DNA of 64,000 nt from Rhodothermus bifroesti (GCF_017908595.1 NZ_JAGKTL010000002.1:620001-684000); one strand, 5' to 3'; counted from the first letter of the stretch, positions 1 through 8,716 are shown. Notes: a model not told the origin generated them from the letters alone. Numbers and translations are program-made.

Positions 1-81
1 GTGCACTACCAAAGGCGTTGCACCTGCAGCGCGCGTTCCCTAAGTTTGAGGGTTCTTTTAGTTCTGAGGGTAGCGTTTCCT

Positions 82-2157
82 ATGAAAAATCTTTGGGGAA
101 AATTGGCTATGCGTACGCTTGGCTTTGTCGCAAGCCTCTTTGGATTGCTTTGGGCAGGCTGTGGCCTGCTGCGCAGTAGCTCGACGCCAGAGACCGTGGT
201 AGCCATAGCTGGCACAGAAACCATCGACCTAACGCGTTTTGAAACCCAGTATGCGCGCACGGTAGGCGACCGCATGGCCGCTGCAGACGACTCCCTAGAA
301 GCCTATCGGGATTTCCTAGAGCGTTATATCAACTACCGCCTACGCGTACAAGAAGCCCGCGCTCGAGGCTATAACCAGGATTCTGCCGTCGTAGCCGAAG
401 TGCAAGCCTATCGGCTGGACTTAGCCCGTAATCACTTTCTGCGCCAAGAGGTCATTGAACCCTTGCTGCGCGAAATGTACCGGCGCATGCCCGACATGGT
501 GGACATTAGCCACCTTTTCGTACGCATCCCTCCTGACGCTACTCCAGAAGACACCCTGGCCGCTTACCAACGCATTGCAGCCTTGGTCGACTCTATCCGC
601 CAAGGGGCTGACTTTAATGAAATCGCCTTTCGTCACTCTGATGACCCTTCGGCCCAGTCCCCCCGCACCGCTCCAGGAGGCTGGGGTCACATTGGCTGGA
701 TCAAGATGGGGCGCATGATTGAACCCATGGAAACCTACGCTTATAACACGCCCGTAGGCAGCATTTCGCCTATTTTCCGGACGCGTTACGGCTACCACGT
801 GCTCAAAGTGCACGATCGCAAACCTGCGCCCGACGACGTGCGTGCTGCGCACATTATGCTTACGGTCGCCCCTTCGGCCGAAGACTCGGCCCGTGCGCGA
901 CGCACGCTTGACAGCTTACGTCAGCTGGTGCAAAACGGACAGGCCGACTTTGCCGAACTGGCCCGCCAGCACTCTGCCGACTGGCGTACCAAAAGCGCTG
1001 GTGGCGACCTAGGCTACTTGAGTTTTGCTCAACCCATGCCCATTGCCGTGCGTGACGCCATCTTTGGGCTCCGCAACGTAGGCGACCTCTCCGATATCGT
1101 GGTTACGCCCTTTGGGTTACACCTCTTTCAGCTTACCGGCCGCAGGCCCATGCCTCCTACCTACGAAGCTGCGTACGACACGCTACTCAACGTTGCCGAA
1201 CAGCTCGGTCGGCTGGAAGAAGCCCGCACGCGCCTGGCCGAACGCCTACGGCGGGAGTTGAACGTGCGGCTCGATACCACCCAGCTTTTCTCGCTACTTG
1301 CACTGGGTCCTCACCCCGATTCTATAGCAAACCGACTGGCCCGGCAGGACTGGGCAAACATTGACCGCTCCCGTTCCGTGGCCCGCATAGGCGACTCAAC
1401 GTTAACATTGCATGCCTTTGTCGCATACGCCAATGCGCGTAACCTGCTGCACCGCACCTCGCGCCGCGATACCCTGGCCGAAGCGCGCCTATTGCGCGCA
1501 GCCGACCAGTTTTTAAACGATCAAACCATTACCTACGCGGCCCTTAAGCGCGCCCAGCAAAGCCCAGACTTCCAACAACTCATGCAAGACTTTGTCGATG
1601 GCCTCTTGGCCTTTAAGTTTATGGAGGAGGCTGTCTGGAAAGTAGCTGAACGCGATACAGCAGGCCTGCGTGCCTATTGGGAAGCCCATGCCGCAGAATT
1701 TACCTTCCCAGAGCGCACACGCCTGATTGGATTTCACAGTGCCAGCGATTCGCTCCTAAGGATCCGCGTCTACGAACCGCTTCAGGCTGGAAGCCCAGTG
1801 GCACAGCTGATTGCCACGCTGCAAGCCGACACCAACGCCAGTATCCGTATCGATACGGTTTACATCGAGCGTCCCACCGGCTCGTTTTACGACCGGGCCT
1901 TATCGCTCCAGGCCGGACAGGCAACCGAACCATTCCGTTACTGGAACGGTACCCTGGTGCTCTATAACGACGGTAAAGAACCACCGCGGCCCAAAACCTT
2001 CCAAGAAGCACGGGCTGATGTATTAAGCGCTTACCAAAAGGTGCTGGAAGAGCGCCTAAACCAAGAGCTGCGGGCGCGCTACGGGGCACGCATCTTTACA
2101 GAACGGCTTCAAAAAGCTTTTGCCGCTGAACGTCAAACCCTGGCAGCTACGCCTTAG
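82..2157 (+). CDS. Parvulin-type peptidyl-prolyl isomerase lipoprotein (two PpiC domains)
   Basis: This is a periplasmic folding chaperone and prolyl isomerase of the SurA/PpiC kind, probably anchored as a lipoprotein. I start it at the ATG at 82 because this gives a signal peptide with the lipobox LWAGC (Cys27); the reading frame stays open back to the window edge, but that stretch looks non-coding. Two parvulin domains lie at about residues 142-247 (starting ISHLFVRI, ending GYHVLKVHDRK) and 255-353 (AAHIMLTV to FGLHLFQLTG). A helical region precedes them, and the last 330 residues resemble no domain I recognise. It is the first of three consecutive parvulin-family genes; the next gene begins 1 bp after its stop, so they are almost certainly one transcript. 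The family role is established; a client set such as outer-membrane proteins is inference. Confidence 0.88.
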   Translation: MKNLWGKLAMRTLGFVASLFGLLWAGCGLLRSSSTPETVVAIAGTETIDLTRFETQYARTVGDRMAAADDSLEAYRDFLERYINYRLRVQEARARGYNQDSAVVAEVQAYRLDLARNHFLRQEVIEPLLREMYRRMPDMVDISHLFVRIPPDATPEDTLAAYQRIAALVDSIRQGADFNEIAFRHSDDPSAQSPRTAPGGWGHIGWIKMGRMIEPMETYAYNTPVGSISPIFRTRYGYHVLKVHDRKPAPDDVRAAHIMLTVAPSAEDSARARRTLDSLRQLVQNGQADFAELARQHSADWRTKSAGGDLGYLSFAQPMPIAVRDAIFGLRNVGDLSDIVVTPFGLHLFQLTGRRPMPPTYEAAYDTLLNVAEQLGRLEEARTRLAERLRRELNVRLDTTQLFSLLALGPHPDSIANRLARQDWANIDRSRSVARIGDSTLTLHAFVAYANARNLLHRTSRRDTLAEARLLRAADQFLNDQTITYAALKRAQQSPDFQQLMQDFVDGLLAFKFMEEAVWKVAERDTAGLRAYWEAHAAEFTFPERTRLIGFHSASDSLLRIRVYEPLQAGSPVAQLIATLQADTNASIRIDTVYIERPTGSFYDRALSLQAGQATEPFRYWNGTLVLYNDGKEPPRPKTFQEARADVLSAYQKVLEERLNQELRARYGARIFTERLQKAFAAERQTLAATP

Positions 2158-2158
2158 C

Positions 2159-3025
2159 ATGAGGCCACATATCATGCTCTGCATAGGGCTCCTTGGGGCA
2201 GCCGCCTGCCAAAAGGCTGCCCCACCGCCGGATGTGGTTGCCCGCGTAGGAAATGCATACCTGACACGGGCCGACGTGGCACGCGCGATCGCATTACTCC
2301 CTGTGCAAATGGACTCCACCGAGGCCAGCCAACAGGTTATTGAGCAGTGGATTACCAACCAACTTCTGTATCAGGAAGCGCTGCAACGCGGCTTACGCGA
2401 GGACCCCAACGTCCGTCGCCTGCTCGAAGAAAACGAGCGCTCGGTGCTGATCAACGCCCTGCTGGAACAACTTTACCAAGAAGAAGAGCGCTCGCCTGAA
2501 AATCAGCTTTCACCGGCTGAGGTGCAGGCTTACTACGAGCGTAACCGCGAGCAATTGCGGCTTCAAGAGCCTTACGTGCGCTTACGCTACCTGCACACCC
2601 CAAATGCAGAAGCTGCCCAAACTGTTCACCGCGCACTGGCGCAGGCTACCCCTAGCGAGATCGACTCGCTTTGGCAAGCGCTTGTTGAGCGCTACGCCCA
2701 AAATCCTGATGAAGCCCAGCTGCTGGCCAGGCGATATCTGCCCGAATCTCGTCTTTTTACAGCCGCTGTGCTGAGTCCTTTACGGGAGGTCTTAGCACGC
2801 CTGCGCAACGGCGAGCTGGCTCCAGTGATCCAGATCAATGGCCACTATCATGTCTTGCAGCTTGCTGAACGCTTACCGACCGGCACCATACCCGAACTGT
2901 CGTGGATGTATGAAGAAGTTGCCCGGCTGGCCCAAATTCAATCTAGGAAACAGATCTATGCCCGCCTGGTTCAACGGCTGCGTAACGAAGCCCAAGTGCG
3001 CGGCGAGCTGGAACGGTACCCGTAG
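2159..3025 (+). CDS. Parvulin/SurA-like lipoprotein with degenerate isomerase domain
   Basis: A 288-residue exported protein. The ATG at 2159 gives a short signal peptide with lipobox AAAC (Cys17). Residues about 25-135 match the SurA-type N-terminal chaperone helices: an opening VVARVGNAYLTRADVARAI, then a long charged helix pair. The following region (about 140-250) has the spacing of a parvulin domain, ending GHYHVLQLAERLP, but the usual central GGxLG loop and the histidine near the N-terminal strand are not evident. It may therefore be a chaperone without isomerase activity. It lies 1 bp after the preceding parvulin lipoprotein and is followed by the surA-like gene 43 bp downstream. An in-frame ATG at 2174 is an alternative start. 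Confidence 0.82.
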   Translation: MRPHIMLCIGLLGAAACQKAAPPPDVVARVGNAYLTRADVARAIALLPVQMDSTEASQQVIEQWITNQLLYQEALQRGLREDPNVRRLLEENERSVLINALLEQLYQEEERSPENQLSPAEVQAYYERNREQLRLQEPYVRLRYLHTPNAEAAQTVHRALAQATPSEIDSLWQALVERYAQNPDEAQLLARRYLPESRLFTAAVLSPLREVLARLRNGELAPVIQINGHYHVLQLAERLPTGTIPELSWMYEEVARLAQIQSRKQIYARLVQRLRNEAQVRGELERYP

Positions 3026-3068
3026 TGCGCCCCGCCCGTCTGATCCGCCCACCCTGCGCAAACTACCC

Positions 3069-4442
3069 ATGCATTGGATGCTGCTACTCCTGCTGCTGTG
3101 CGTGCCTGCGGCCCAAGCCCAGTCGCTTACCAATGACGCTGTGTTGGATGAGATTGTAGCCGTTGTAGGCGATAAGCTCATCTTGCGCTCTGAAGTTGAT
3201 GGGCTCCTGCTTAGCTTTCTGCAGCAGCAACAGCAACCCTACTCCGATGAACTCTGGCTGGAAGCGCTCAATCAGCTCATCGACCAAAAAGTGCTGGCTG
3301 AACATGCCCGGCGCGACACAACCATTCAGGTTTCCGACGACCGGGTAAATCAAGCCCTAGAGGAACGACTCAACCAGTTGATGCAACAGGTTGGCGGCCA
3401 GGCCCGCTTAGAGGCACTCTATGGTAAAACCCTAACGCAGCTTAAAGCAGAACTGCGCGAGGACTTTCGCGAGCAAATGCTGGCCGAAACCTTTCGCAAC
3501 CGAAAGCTGCAGCAAATCCACATTACTCCCTCAGAGGTGCGTGCTTGGTTTGCCCAGTTTCCAGCCGACTCGCTTCCTACCCTTCCTGACTTGGTGCGAC
3601 TTAGCCATATTGTACGCTATCCGCGTCCTTCCGAAGCTGCCCGCCAAGAAGCCTTTGAAATTGCCACTGCTATACGAGACTCCATCATCAGCGGCCGCTC
3701 TAGTCTTGAAGCGATGGCCCGGCGTTTCTCTGAAGACCCTGGCTCAGCCAGCGCTGGCGGCCACATTCCCGACACCCGCCTGGGGGACCTGGTACCAGAA
3801 TTTGCCGCTGTCGCATCCCGCATCCCTATTGGAGAAATCTCTCAGCCGTTTGAAACACCTTTTGGCGTCCATATCCTGCGCGTCAACCGCCGCCAGGGGG
3901 ATGTGATCGACTTTCACCATATTCTGATTCGTATTGACGATAGCCAGGCTGATCCTGCGCCGGTACTTGCCTACCTGAAAGCTGTGCGCGATTCCATTCT
4001 CACCTATAATCTGCCGTTTGGCCTAATGGCTCGCCGCCATTCAGAAGAGGCCAGTACTGGACCGCAAGGCGGCCGCGTGGTTGATCCACGCACCGGGGAA
4101 CGCGACCTCGTGCGCAGCGCACTAGACCCTACCTGGCAACGCACCATCGATACACTTCAGGTGGGAGAAATCAGCCACCCTGCAGAGGCGGTACTGCTCG
4201 ACGGCCGCCGCGCTTACCACATCGTACGCCTAGATGCATTCATCCCTGCTCATCGCGTCGGCCTGGAGACCGACTATGCCCGCATTGAACAACTCGCGCT
4301 GCAGGACAAACGCAATCGTGTAATGCGCCAATGGCTAAACGAACTCCGACGATCGGTCGTTATCTGGCTCCACGGCAAAGCCAAAACGTTGGCTGAGCGC
4401 TATCCCCATAAAATCCTGATTCCTACCTTAGCTCAACGGTAA
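3069..4442 (+). CDS. surA: SurA-like periplasmic chaperone / peptidyl-prolyl isomerase
   Basis: A 457-residue SurA-type chaperone. I chose the ATG at 3069, because it opens a clean signal peptide (MHWMLLLLLLCVPAAQAQ) with an AQA cleavage site; the frame is open upstream to 2838, but that part overlaps the preceding gene in another frame and looks non-coding. The mature protein begins with the SurA N-domain signature DEIVAVVGDKLILRSEVD. Two parvulin domains follow, at roughly residues 177-280 (LVRLSHIV, with SAGGHIPD and FGVHILRV) and 282-400 (IDFHHILIRI). This is the usual SurA order of N-domain, P1, P2 and C-terminal helix. In the family SurA escorts outer-membrane barrel proteins to the BAM complex; a BAM-like barrel fusion and a BamB-like lipoprotein are encoded elsewhere in the window. 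Confidence 0.88.
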   Translation: MHWMLLLLLLCVPAAQAQSLTNDAVLDEIVAVVGDKLILRSEVDGLLLSFLQQQQQPYSDELWLEALNQLIDQKVLAEHARRDTTIQVSDDRVNQALEERLNQLMQQVGGQARLEALYGKTLTQLKAELREDFREQMLAETFRNRKLQQIHITPSEVRAWFAQFPADSLPTLPDLVRLSHIVRYPRPSEAARQEAFEIATAIRDSIISGRSSLEAMARRFSEDPGSASAGGHIPDTRLGDLVPEFAAVASRIPIGEISQPFETPFGVHILRVNRRQGDVIDFHHILIRIDDSQADPAPVLAYLKAVRDSILTYNLPFGLMARRHSEEASTGPQGGRVVDPRTGERDLVRSALDPTWQRTIDTLQVGEISHPAEAVLLDGRRAYHIVRLDAFIPAHRVGLETDYARIEQLALQDKRNRVMRQWLNELRRSVVIWLHGKAKTLAERYPHKILIPTLAQR

Positions 4443-4450
4443 GCGTATCT

Positions 4451-5461
4451 ATGTCTGTAGCTGCTCCACGCATGCGGCATAGCGAAGATCCCTTAGCAGC
4501 CCTGCATGAGGCTTACGTGCGCCTACGAGAGGAAATCGCCAAAGTAATCGTTGGCCAAGAGGCCATCATCGAACAGCTTGTCGTATGCCTGCTGGCCCGA
4601 GGTCACGCTCTACTCATCGGAGTGCCTGGCTTGGCCAAAACCTTGCTCGTACGCACGCTGGCACAAGCCCTTGATCTGAAATTTAGCCGTATCCAGTTTA
4701 CCCCCGACCTGATGCCCAGCGACATTACGGGAACCGAAATCCTTGAAGAAGACCGCACCACGGGCCAGCGGCTGTTTCGCTTTGTGCGTGGACCTATTTT
4801 CGCCCATATCGTATTGGCCGACGAAATTAACCGTACTCCGCCGAAAACCCAAGCTGCCCTGCTCGAAGCAATGCAAGAGTATCACGTAACAGCAGCTGGA
4901 CAGACCTTTCCCCTTGAGCTTCCCTTTTTCGTACTCGCTACCCAAAACCCTATCGAACAAGAAGGCACCTACCCACTCCCCGAAGCACAGCTTGACCGCT
5001 TTATGCTAAACCTGTGGCTGGACTACCCTTCTTTTGAGGAAGAAGTGGCCGTTGTGCGCAATACAACAGCCACGCCACCACCGGCAGTCGACCCTGTCAT
5101 CAGCCGCGAAGAGCTGCTAGCGTTTCAGGAGTTGGTGCGCCAGATTCCCGTGGCCGACCATGTAATTGAGTATGCAGTGCGCCTCGTGGCCCGCACACGT
5201 CCAGGCCGCCCCGAGACGCCTGACTTTATCAACACCTATCTAAGCTATGGCGCTGGCCCCCGAGCCTCACAGTACTTGATTCTAGGCGCTAAAGCCCTAG
5301 CAGCCCTAGAAGGCCGCGCTACCCCACTGATTGCAGACGTCCGCCACTTGGCGGTGCCTGTCCTACGCCACCGCGTCGTCACCAATTTTAACGCCGATGC
5401 GGATGGCATTTCAGCTGTCGAGCTCATCCAACGCCTACTTGATACGCTACCCGAAACGTAA
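4451..5461 (+). CDS. MoxR-family AAA+ ATPase
   Basis: A 336-residue MoxR-type AAA+ ATPase. The Walker A motif is GVPGLAKT (residues 57-64), Walker B is IVLADEIN (about 120-127), and the sensor-1 segment reads FVLATQNPIEQEGTYPLPEA, the most recognisable signature of the MoxR family. A lid domain with AQLDRFM follows. MoxR ATPases usually act as chaperones that assemble or activate metal- or von Willebrand-domain proteins, and normally sit beside DUF58 and VWA genes; neither is found here, so its partner is unknown. It starts 8 bp after surA and is probably the last gene of that operon. Confidence 0.92.
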   Translation: MSVAAPRMRHSEDPLAALHEAYVRLREEIAKVIVGQEAIIEQLVVCLLARGHALLIGVPGLAKTLLVRTLAQALDLKFSRIQFTPDLMPSDITGTEILEEDRTTGQRLFRFVRGPIFAHIVLADEINRTPPKTQAALLEAMQEYHVTAAGQTFPLELPFFVLATQNPIEQEGTYPLPEAQLDRFMLNLWLDYPSFEEEVAVVRNTTATPPPAVDPVISREELLAFQELVRQIPVADHVIEYAVRLVARTRPGRPETPDFINTYLSYGAGPRASQYLILGAKALAALEGRATPLIADVRHLAVPVLRHRVVTNFNADADGISAVELIQRLLDTLPET

Positions 5462-5498
5462 AACCATACGCGTTGCCCCCAACCATACTTTGCTACAA

Positions 5499-5556
5499 AA
5501 AAGCGCTTTTAAAAAAGGAATAAGACTTGACACAAAAGCCCCAGAAGCTGTATTGT
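5499..5556 (+). promoter_or_regulatory. Candidate promoter and 12-bp palindrome upstream of the fpr-like gene
   Basis: The 153-bp gap between moxR and the reductase contains TTGACA (5527-5532), an 18-bp spacer and TATTGT (5551-5556), a plausible vegetative promoter about 60 bp before the reductase start. Upstream of it is the perfect palindrome AAAAGCGCTTTT (5499-5510), which resembles a LacI/CcpA-type operator core. No T-rich terminator hairpin is present, so read-through from moxR is possible. Confidence 0.4.
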
Positions 5557-5614
5557 GGACTTAAAGGTACGCTTCCGCGAAAAGCCACCTTCATGATTCA
5601 CCTAACGCAGAAGT

Positions 5615-6490
5615 ATGTCTACGGCTAAGTTTTGTCGCGTGCGCCTTGTTGAGCGTATTGACTTTACCGAGGATCTGGCCTTGTTCCGTTTTCGGCCTGA
5701 AGAGCCGGTAGTTTTCACCCCTGGCCAATATGCCACGTTGGCTTTAGAAGTCAAGGGGAAATTGGTTCCCCGCGCCTACTCCATCGTGTCGGCGCCTCAT
5801 GAACCCGAACTCGAATTTTTTATCGAGCTTGTGCCACACGGCGAACTCACCCCACGCATCTGGGAACTCCGTGAAGGCGACGAAATGTGGATGCGCCGGA
5901 AAATCGTCGGCCATTTTACACTGCAGACGCAGCGCACCCGACACCTGATGCTGGCTACGGTGACCGGCATTGCCCCGTACCTGAGCATGATCCGTGCGCA
6001 ACGGCATGCTATTGAACAGGGCGAAACCTCACCCCACCGCTTTCTCGTCATTCATGGCGCCAGCCGCTCAAAAGAGCTGGGGGTTTATCTAGACGAGCTG
6101 CGCACCCTGGCCCAACAGAATGACTGGCTGACCTACGTGCCCACCATTAGCCGTCCGTGGGAAGACCCTGACTGGCAAGGGGAAACGGGCCGCGTGGACG
6201 ACGTGATCCGCAAATACTTGGATGCCGCAGCAGATTTTGGGCCGGAAACTGCCGTGGCTTATGCCTGCGGCCACCCCCAAATGATTGAAAATGCCCGTGG
6301 TATTCTGCGTCGCGCTCGGTTTGCTGATGCGTTTATTCGGGAAGAGCAGTACTTTGTGCAAAAAAGCTCCGAAAAGCCAACCCCTCAAGCTCCCTCTTCT
6401 ACCGCTATGCCGGCGGATCGGCTGCCCCCAAATGCACGCCCTATGCCTGCTGTAGGCAAACTTCCTCCGCGTACAGGCTCTTCTAGCTAA
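5615..6490 (+). CDS. fpr: Ferredoxin/flavodoxin-NADP+ reductase
   Basis: A 291-residue plant-type FNR-superfamily flavoenzyme that moves electrons between NADP(H) and ferredoxin or flavodoxin. The FAD-binding barrel carries the RAYS motif (53-56), preceded by FTPGQYATL, and the NADP domain has VTGIAPYLSM (about 116-125, in place of the usual GTGIAP) and the CGHPQMI segment near residue 220. The last 50 residues after EEQYFVQKSS are proline-rich and probably disordered. Its start fits the candidate promoter about 60 bp upstream. Its last codons overlap a decayed gene on the opposite strand. Family membership is clear; ferredoxin as partner is inferred. Confidence 0.88.
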   Translation: MSTAKFCRVRLVERIDFTEDLALFRFRPEEPVVFTPGQYATLALEVKGKLVPRAYSIVSAPHEPELEFFIELVPHGELTPRIWELREGDEMWMRRKIVGHFTLQTQRTRHLMLATVTGIAPYLSMIRAQRHAIEQGETSPHRFLVIHGASRSKELGVYLDELRTLAQQNDWLTYVPTISRPWEDPDWQGETGRVDDVIRKYLDAAADFGPETAVAYACGHPQMIENARGILRRARFADAFIREEQYFVQKSSEKPTPQAPSSTAMPADRLPPNARPMPAVGKLPPRTGSSS

Positions 6491-7185
6491 GCTGGCATTT
6501 TTCCAGGATCTTAGCCAGCTCAGCACCTACTGCTTCATACCATGCAATCAGTGCCTGCGCGAGCTAATGGGCGTTGCCCCCTGTCGCTTTTACCAACCCC
6601 GCAGCGCTTGGGCTTCAGCCGAACACAGCCCCATTGGAAAAAGCTTGGCACCCTGGACAGTAAAAGCACTGGAGAACGCTCCATACGCCCCGCGTAAGGG
6701 AGCGATCCATAAGGTCCAAATGCTCGTCGCAGCGTAAGATGCGCAGGCAAATGTACGGATGCTGACGTGGCGCTGCCACAAGAACGGGCAAACAATACGC
6801 AAAATCAACGCACCAGTCCTTCGGAGCACCATCCAGAACTGCGGTCGCGAGAGGATTGCAAACGCTTGCTTAAGGCGGGCAGAAGGACGGTACCCTTGGG
6901 TCACACGCTGCGCACGCATTGCAATGCCGGCAGAGCAGAGAGCGATGCGTCTGAGCATCCATGCCGTCTAGGAGCTGCTCTGTTGCTGCTTTCCAGGCAA
7001 CGACATAAGCCTCGTAGGTTAATCCTTGCTGCAACCGTCGAAGAATTTCTTGAGGGGCATATCTTTTTGGAAAAAGACGCTCTGCAAACGCTGCAAGCTT
7101 CGAATCGTTTGTGCGTAGGCATAAGCTGCTGCTCGGGTACTGTTAAACCGTAGGGCTTCACATCCACCCAACTTTTAAAAGCCAT
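6483..7185 (-). pseudogene. Decayed minus-strand gene (one frameshift, three in-frame stops)
   Basis: No intact gene fits this roughly 690-bp gap. On the minus strand one frame reads like protein from about 7110 down to a stop at 6483-6485, with three internal stops (6870-6872, 6615-6617 and 6564-6566, all in the same frame). Recognisably coding stretches include YAPQEILRRLQQGLTYEAYV, a cysteine-pair segment (CRHCNACAAC), CFYCPGCQAF, and the tail LAQALIAWYEAVGAELAKIL. Upstream, an ATG at 7185 opens a different frame (MAFKSWVDVKPYGLTVPEQQ), so a frameshift near 7100 would be needed to join them. The complete ancestor would have been about 230 residues and cysteine-rich. I do not recognise the family. 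The other frames here, on both strands, look less protein-like. Confidence 0.4.
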
Positions 7186-8632
7186 GCAAACACCTTACAC
7201 TATTCTGAGCGGGCTGCTTGTTATGCTGCTAGCTGCAGCTCCCCTCCAAGCCCAAACCTTTTTTACCGCCATACTAACCCCAGACCAAGAAACCAGCAGC
7301 GTGACCAGTGGTGGCCGTGGTACAGCCGCTATGGCCCTAACCGAAGAGGGATTGCAGTTCATTGTAACCGTTGATGGGTTAACTGGACCAATCCAAGCAG
7401 CACACTTTCATCGGGCACCTGCTGGGCAAGACGGTCCCGTAGTCCGTGCCATCCCGTTCGAAGGCAGTACGGCCCAGGGCGTTTGGCGCCCTACCGATGC
7501 ACAGCCGCTCACAGACGAACTGATCCAAGCCTTGCTGGCCGGGGAGCTCTATGTCAATGTACACACCGCTCAGTACCCGGCCGGAGAAATCCGCGGCCAG
7601 ATTCGCTTAGCCAGCGGTACAGCCCTTAGGGCAAGGCTAACCCCTAGCCAAGAAAGCCATGATGTAATGAGTAATGGTTATGGCGTTGCTGAGCTGACGT
7701 TTACCCCAGCAGGATTGGTCTACCACATTACGGTTGTCGATCTAAGCGGTCCGGTTCAGGCAGCGCACTTTCATTATGGTGCAGCAGGGGTCGACGGCCC
7801 TGTGGTACATCCCATTAGCTTTAGCGGGAACCAGGCTTCCGGCGTTTGGACCAATCTTCCAGACTCACTCATTGTGGCCCTGCTTACAGGCCACCTATAC
7901 CTAAACGTACATACGACCCAGTACCCAGCCGGAGAAATCCGAGGACAAGTAGAGCTAGCCGAAGGTATAAGCGCAGCTGTTTTGTTAGATCCTTCCCAAG
8001 AGACCAGTAGCGTCACAAGTAGTGGCCGCGGCACAGCATTCTTAACCTTGACTGAAGCTGGACTGGTGTATCACATTACGGTAAGCGACCTTACAGGACC
8101 CGTGCAGGCAGCACACTTTCATCGGGCACCTGCTGGGCAAGACGGTCCCGTAGTCCGTGCCATCCCGTTCGAAGGCAGTACGGCCCAGGGCGTTTGGCGC
8201 CCTACCGATGCACAGCCGCTCACAGACGAACTGATCCAAGCTTTGCTGGCCGGGGAGCTCTATGTCAATGTACACACCGCTCAGTACCCGGCCGGAGAAA
8301 TCCGCGGCCAGATTCGTCCACGTCAGCTTGTACTTACATCCATCGAACCCGTTGAGGGCACTCCCCCTACTCTCTTAGAGCTGCACCCGAACTATCCGAA
8401 TCCGTTTCGGGAAAAAACAACGATCACCTTTGAACTCCCGCAAACGATGCCTGCCACGCTGGCCATCTATAACCTACTGGGTCAACGCATAGTAACTTTG
8501 GTTGATGGCCAGCTTCCAGCCGGACGCTACGAAGTGGTTTTTGAAGCCTCCACACTGCCAGCTGGACTATACCAGTATCGCTTGGAAACACCTCAGGGCA
8601 TTCAAAGCCGTACGCTTATGCACTTGCGCTAA
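7184..8632 (+). CDS. Secreted protein with three CHRD domains and a T9SS-type C-terminal tail
   Basis: A 482-residue exported protein. A signal peptide (about residues 1-23, ending LQAQ) is followed by three CHRD repeats (about 25-142, 150-262 and 266-382). Each carries the CHRD hallmarks AAHFH, DGPVV and the closing LYLNVHTxxYPAGEIRGQ. CHRD is the domain of chordin, and in bacteria it occurs in secreted proteins of unknown function. The last 80 residues (NYPNPFREKTTI, IYNLLGQ, LPAGLYQYRL) form a FlgD-like/type IX secretion sorting domain, so it is probably delivered to the cell surface. Repeats 1 and 3 share an almost identical DNA block, listed separately. A strong terminator follows 18 bp after the stop. 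Confidence 0.9.
   Translation: MQTPYTILSGLLVMLLAAAPLQAQTFFTAILTPDQETSSVTSGGRGTAAMALTEEGLQFIVTVDGLTGPIQAAHFHRAPAGQDGPVVRAIPFEGSTAQGVWRPTDAQPLTDELIQALLAGELYVNVHTAQYPAGEIRGQIRLASGTALRARLTPSQESHDVMSNGYGVAELTFTPAGLVYHITVVDLSGPVQAAHFHYGAAGVDGPVVHPISFSGNQASGVWTNLPDSLIVALLTGHLYLNVHTTQYPAGEIRGQVELAEGISAAVLLDPSQETSSVTSSGRGTAFLTLTEAGLVYHITVSDLTGPVQAAHFHRAPAGQDGPVVRAIPFEGSTAQGVWRPTDAQPLTDELIQALLAGELYVNVHTAQYPAGEIRGQIRPRQLVLTSIEPVEGTPPTLLELHPNYPNPFREKTTITFELPQTMPATLAIYNLLGQRIVTLVDGQLPAGRYEVVFEASTLPAGLYQYRLETPQGIQSRTLMHLR
7397..7605 (+). repeat. 209-bp near-identical direct repeat, copy 1 (CHRD repeat 1)
   Basis: This block recurs at 8108-8316 with an offset of 711 bp. By eye the only difference is a silent C/T change at 7531/8242. 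The intervening CHRD repeat 2 is clearly diverged at the DNA level although it encodes the same fold. Confidence 0.9.
8108..8316 (+). repeat. 209-bp near-identical direct repeat, copy 2 (CHRD repeat 3)
   Basis: Second copy of the block at 7397-7605. It covers the middle and end of CHRD repeat 3. Identity stops abruptly on both sides, which points to recent gene conversion or unequal exchange within the gene rather than an old duplication. Confidence 0.9.
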
Positions 8633-8650
8633 GCTGCAGCGCCTACAGCT

Positions 8651-8684
8651 AAAAAAGTGCCCCGCACAGGCGGGGCACTTTTTT
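8651..8684 (+). terminator. Rho-independent terminator after the CHRD gene
   Basis: A perfect stem AAAAAAGTGCCCCGC / GCGGGGCACTTTTTT with a short loop (ACAG) and a run of T residues. The symmetric A and T tracts mean it could also stop transcription from the other strand. Confidence 0.93.
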
Positions 8685-8700
8685 AGCGCTTGCATTTTGT

Positions 8701-8716
8701 TTTAGGTTTTCCTAAA
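8701..8716 (+). promoter_or_regulatory. DtxR/MntR-type operator (TTTAGG-N4-CCTAAA)
   Basis: The perfect inverted repeat TTTAGGTTTTCCTAAA lies 34 bp before the start of the MntR-like regulator gene, beside a TATAG element. DtxR, IdeR and MntR family operators share TTAGG/CCTAA half-sites, so this is very likely the autoregulatory site that also controls the downstream transporter genes, which have no other obvious promoter. Confidence 0.75.

Noticed and set aside
2838-3068. 77-residue N-terminal extension of the SurA-like protein
   Set aside because: It overlaps the preceding lipoprotein gene in another frame and lies before a clean signal peptide.
6490-6520. AGCTGGC/GCCAGCT hairpin after the fpr-like gene as its terminator
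   Set aside because: The loop is long and there is no T run, so it is not a convincing intrinsic terminator.
6767-7153. 128-residue plus-strand ORF in the gap after the fpr-like gene
   Set aside because: Its residues look like antisense of the decayed minus-strand gene and show no domain or start signal.
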